64,000 nucleotides of DNA, taken from contig NC_026660.2 of NCBI RefSeq assembly GCF_000004075.3, forward strand, positions 22,757,498 through 22,821,497, written 5' to 3'. Origin of the DNA: Cucumis sativus (taxonomy: Eukaryota > Streptophyta > Magnoliopsida > Cucurbitales > Cucurbitaceae). Positions 61,970 to 64,000 of this stretch are shown piece by piece. Below the pieces are notes generated by a model, which was not told the origin of the DNA, searched no databases, and saw only the letters and a program-made list of their open reading frames with translations. The stretch's first letter is position 1; each line of letters starts with the position of its first letter. Made by a program: the position numbers and the translations under genes.

Positions 61970-64000
61970 TTAGCAAATTGGAATTGGAGCACCGTTCCAC
62001 TCTTTCAAGCACTCTAAGATCGAGTCTATCATCTTGCCTTGACACAAAGCTGTGAATACTTTTTCACACTCTTCTCCTGGAGATATCACTTTTTCTCCCG
62101 TTAGCATTTTTGTTTCCAACTCTTCTCGCACAAATCTATACAATGGATACGATCTACAATTCTTGATTTGATTTTCAATTTTAGAACTTCCGCTTTCATA
62201 TGCTAACCTTGAATTTTCAACTTCTTTTGGTAATACTGCCTTCAGTTCCTCCTCGAAAGAAGCAATCTTTTGGAAGATTGAAGTGTCTACCGTCTTTTCA
62301 TTATCACCATTTGCAAGTGCATGTTCAACGAGAACTTGTCTTAACTTTTGACTCAATGGGTAAGTAGCACTGCATGGATCATCGATATAAGAAAATGTGT
62401 ACTCTCTATCGACGACTTTGAGTAGATCTTTCTCACAGAATCTTGAGGGGTGAAGTGTCCCATTAGAGGATGTGGTTAATACTTTCTTGGCTATTTGGCT
62501 AACAGTGGTTTTCACAGTGCTCTTCAAGTTTTCCTCCAGATGCCTCAAGTCAATTGCTTGGCATAGAGCAACTAAAAATGTTGATGACATGAGTTTCAGA
62601 ATATCAATAGCTTCAGCTGTTTTCCTTGAAGAAATTAAACCTAGAGAGTTAACATCTTGATTGTGTTGCTCAGCACTTTGAACATGACTTGTAACTGGAT
62701 TTGCAAGGTATTGAAGCTCAGAGCAATATGAAGCCATGGCAATTTCAGCTCCTTTAAATCCATAATCCAAGCTCGGATTTCTACTAGCAGAAAGATTAGA
62801 TGGCAAACCGTTATTATAGAAATCATTGACGAGTTCCGAAAATTGAGCAAACATGAGCTTTCCTATAGATGCAATGGCCAATCGAGTGTTATCCATAGAA
62901 ACTCCAATGGGTGTTCCTTGAAAGTTGCCTCCATGTAGTGCTTTGTTTCTTGAAACATCAATCAAAGGGTTGTCATTGACCGAGTTAATCTCTCGCTCAA
63001 TAGATTTTGTAGAGAATCGAATTACTTCAATCAAGGGACCAAGCCATTGAGGTGAAGTTCTTAGAGCATATCGATCTTGTTTAGGCTTTTGGAGGGGATC
63101 AATTTCATGCAATTTCTTGGCTGTTTTCATGTAAGAGCTTCCATCCAAAATGTGCTCCATAATTGCTGCCGCCTCAATTTGACCAGGGTGGTGCTTCAAC
63201 TTATGAGTTAAATGATCGGTAAATTCAGGCTTTCCTTGCATGACCTCAGCAAAAATAGCAGAAAGAATCTCTGACAAAACAGCCAAAATATTTGCCTCAA
63301 AGAGAACAATAGAAGCCAATCCTGAACCAACAGCAGTACCATTAACAAGAGCAAGACCTTCCTTAGGTTGCAATTCAAAGAACCCAGAAGGAATATCAGC
63401 TTGTTGGAAAGCTTCCTTGGCAGTAATACGTTCTCCATTTGGTCCAATGGCCTTGGAGTTGGGTCGCCCAGTGAGCAATCCAGCAATGTAAGAAAGAGGA
63501 ACAAGATCTCCCGAAGCAGTAATGGTTCCACGAAGAGGCAAGCAAGGAGTGATATTATTGTTCAAGAGTTTGGTTATGGCTTCCAAAATCTCAAATCTAA
63601 TACCCGAATAGCCTTGAAGAAGAGTGTTGATTCTCACCAACATGGCCGCTCTCGTAGCTGAATGAGGCAAAGTATGATCAGACTCAGCTCCACTTCCAAA
63701 AATTCCCGCATTCAAAAATCTAATCAACTCCTTCTGAAGAGCACCACCTTGCTTGGTCCTTCTATGAGAAGTAGCACCAAATCCAGTAGTAACACCATAA
63801 CTATCAGTTCCTTTATTCATGCTCTCCATGACCCAATCACTGCTAGCCTTAACACCAGCTCTAGAAGATTCAGAAAGCTCAACAATAACATCAGTATCCC
63901 GAGTAGCAATAGCAGCCACCTGAGAAATGGTAAGAGTCTCACCACCAAGCTTGACAAGGGGCCTCCGATACTCCTCAACCATGCGCTTCACCTCATCGAG
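61970..64000 (-). CDS. PAL: Phenylalanine ammonia-lyase, partial at window end (PAL-D)
   Basis: The minus-strand frame enters at 64000 ([14 protein letters not shown], within the first 50 residues of a normal PAL) and runs open to TAG at 61970-61972; the N-terminus and promoter are outside. 676 residues are visible. No intron is present at the LIR/FLNAG position. The MIO segment [43 protein letters not shown] and [10 protein letters not shown] are intact, so it is probably active. Oddities: [15 protein letters not shown] where the others have NGES(L/F)[14 protein letters not shown] instead of TYPLMQKL; and MIDSILECL instead of the usual MIDPILECL. The N-terminal part matches PAL-B (RDTDV, TKQGG) almost base for base, while the part after about 63475 is clearly more diverged. 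Confidence 0.96.
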   Translation of the reverse strand, partial: LDEVKRMVEEYRRPLVKLGGETLTISQVAAIATRDTDVIVELSESSRAGVKASSDWVMESMNKGTDSYGVTTGFGATSHRRTKQGGALQKELIRFLNAGIFGSGAESDHTLPHSATRAAMLVRINTLLQGYSGIRFEILEAITKLLNNNITPCLPLRGTITASGDLVPLSYIAGLLTGRPNSKAIGPNGERITAKEAFQQADIPSGFFELQPKEGLALVNGTAVGSGLASIVLFEANILAVLSEILSAIFAEVMQGKPEFTDHLTHKLKHHPGQIEAAAIMEHILDGSSYMKTAKKLHEIDPLQKPKQDRYALRTSPQWLGPLIEVIRFSTKSIEREINSVNDNPLIDVSRNKALHGGNFQGTPIGVSMDNTRLAIASIGKLMFAQFSELVNDFYNNGLPSNLSASRNPSLDYGFKGAEIAMASYCSELQYLANPVTSHVQSAEQHNQDVNSLGLISSRKTAEAIDILKLMSSTFLVALCQAIDLRHLEENLKSTVKTTVSQIAKKVLTTSSNGTLHPSRFCEKDLLKVVDREYTFSYIDDPCSATYPLSQKLRQVLVEHALANGDNEKTVDTSIFQKIASFEEELKAVLPKEVENSRLAYESGSSKIENQIKNCRSYPLYRFVREELETKMLTGEKVISPGEECEKVFTALCQGKMIDSILECLKEWNGAPIPIC

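Overview
The window is eukaryotic nuclear DNA from a eudicot plant. It is strongly AT-rich, its genes are split by GT-AG introns, and it carries long intergenic deserts with microsatellites and decayed transposon-like repeats. The gene families and a local array of mostly intronless phenylalanine ammonia-lyase (PAL) genes suggest a cucurbit (melon, cucumber or watermelon type). This placement is inferred from recalled family features, not from a database search.

Layout, left to right. 1-2.5 kb: AT-rich flank. 2.5-6.5 kb: a class-C auxin response factor (ARF10/16/18 type) on + with a long intron-containing leader, upstream ORFs and a miR160 target site. 7.66-7.86 kb: an orphan G-box/ABRE cluster followed by a 35-codon reading frame. 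11.4-13.9 kb: a three-exon CASP-like membrane protein gene (CASPL5A type) behind a cluster of TGGGCY site II motifs. 17.2-17.9 kb: an unrecognised three-exon gene for a basic 100-residue protein. 25.0-32.2 kb: a complete EIN2 gene (seven coding exons, 1290 residues) with a uORF-rich leader. 33.3-35.1 kb: a 55-residue single-pass membrane microprotein gene with a decayed partial copy 1.8 kb upstream. 35.2-42.8 kb: a repeat-rich desert. 43.0-64.0 kb: four PAL genes. PAL-A has the intron position typical of plant PALs. PAL-B and PAL-C are intronless and lie in the same direction. PAL-D is intronless as far as seen, inverted, and cut by the window end.

Function. The ARF (auxin repression, miR160-controlled) and EIN2 (ethylene signalling) are single-copy hormone regulators, and nothing shows that they act with the PAL cluster. 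The PAL array makes cinnamate for lignin, flavonoid and defence phenylpropanoids. Its copies show intron loss, conserved TATA boxes and patchy identity that suggests gene conversion.

The least ordinary observations are the mosaic structure of PAL-A and PAL-D, the fossil duplicate of the microprotein gene, a 5S rRNA-like island resembling a Cassandra-type TRIM at 47.5 kb, the orphan ABRE cluster at 7.7 kb, and the multi-uORF leaders of EIN2 and the ARF. I found no wholly new multi-gene system. Exon limits come from splice consensus and frame continuity only; leader exons and promoters are less certain than coding exons.
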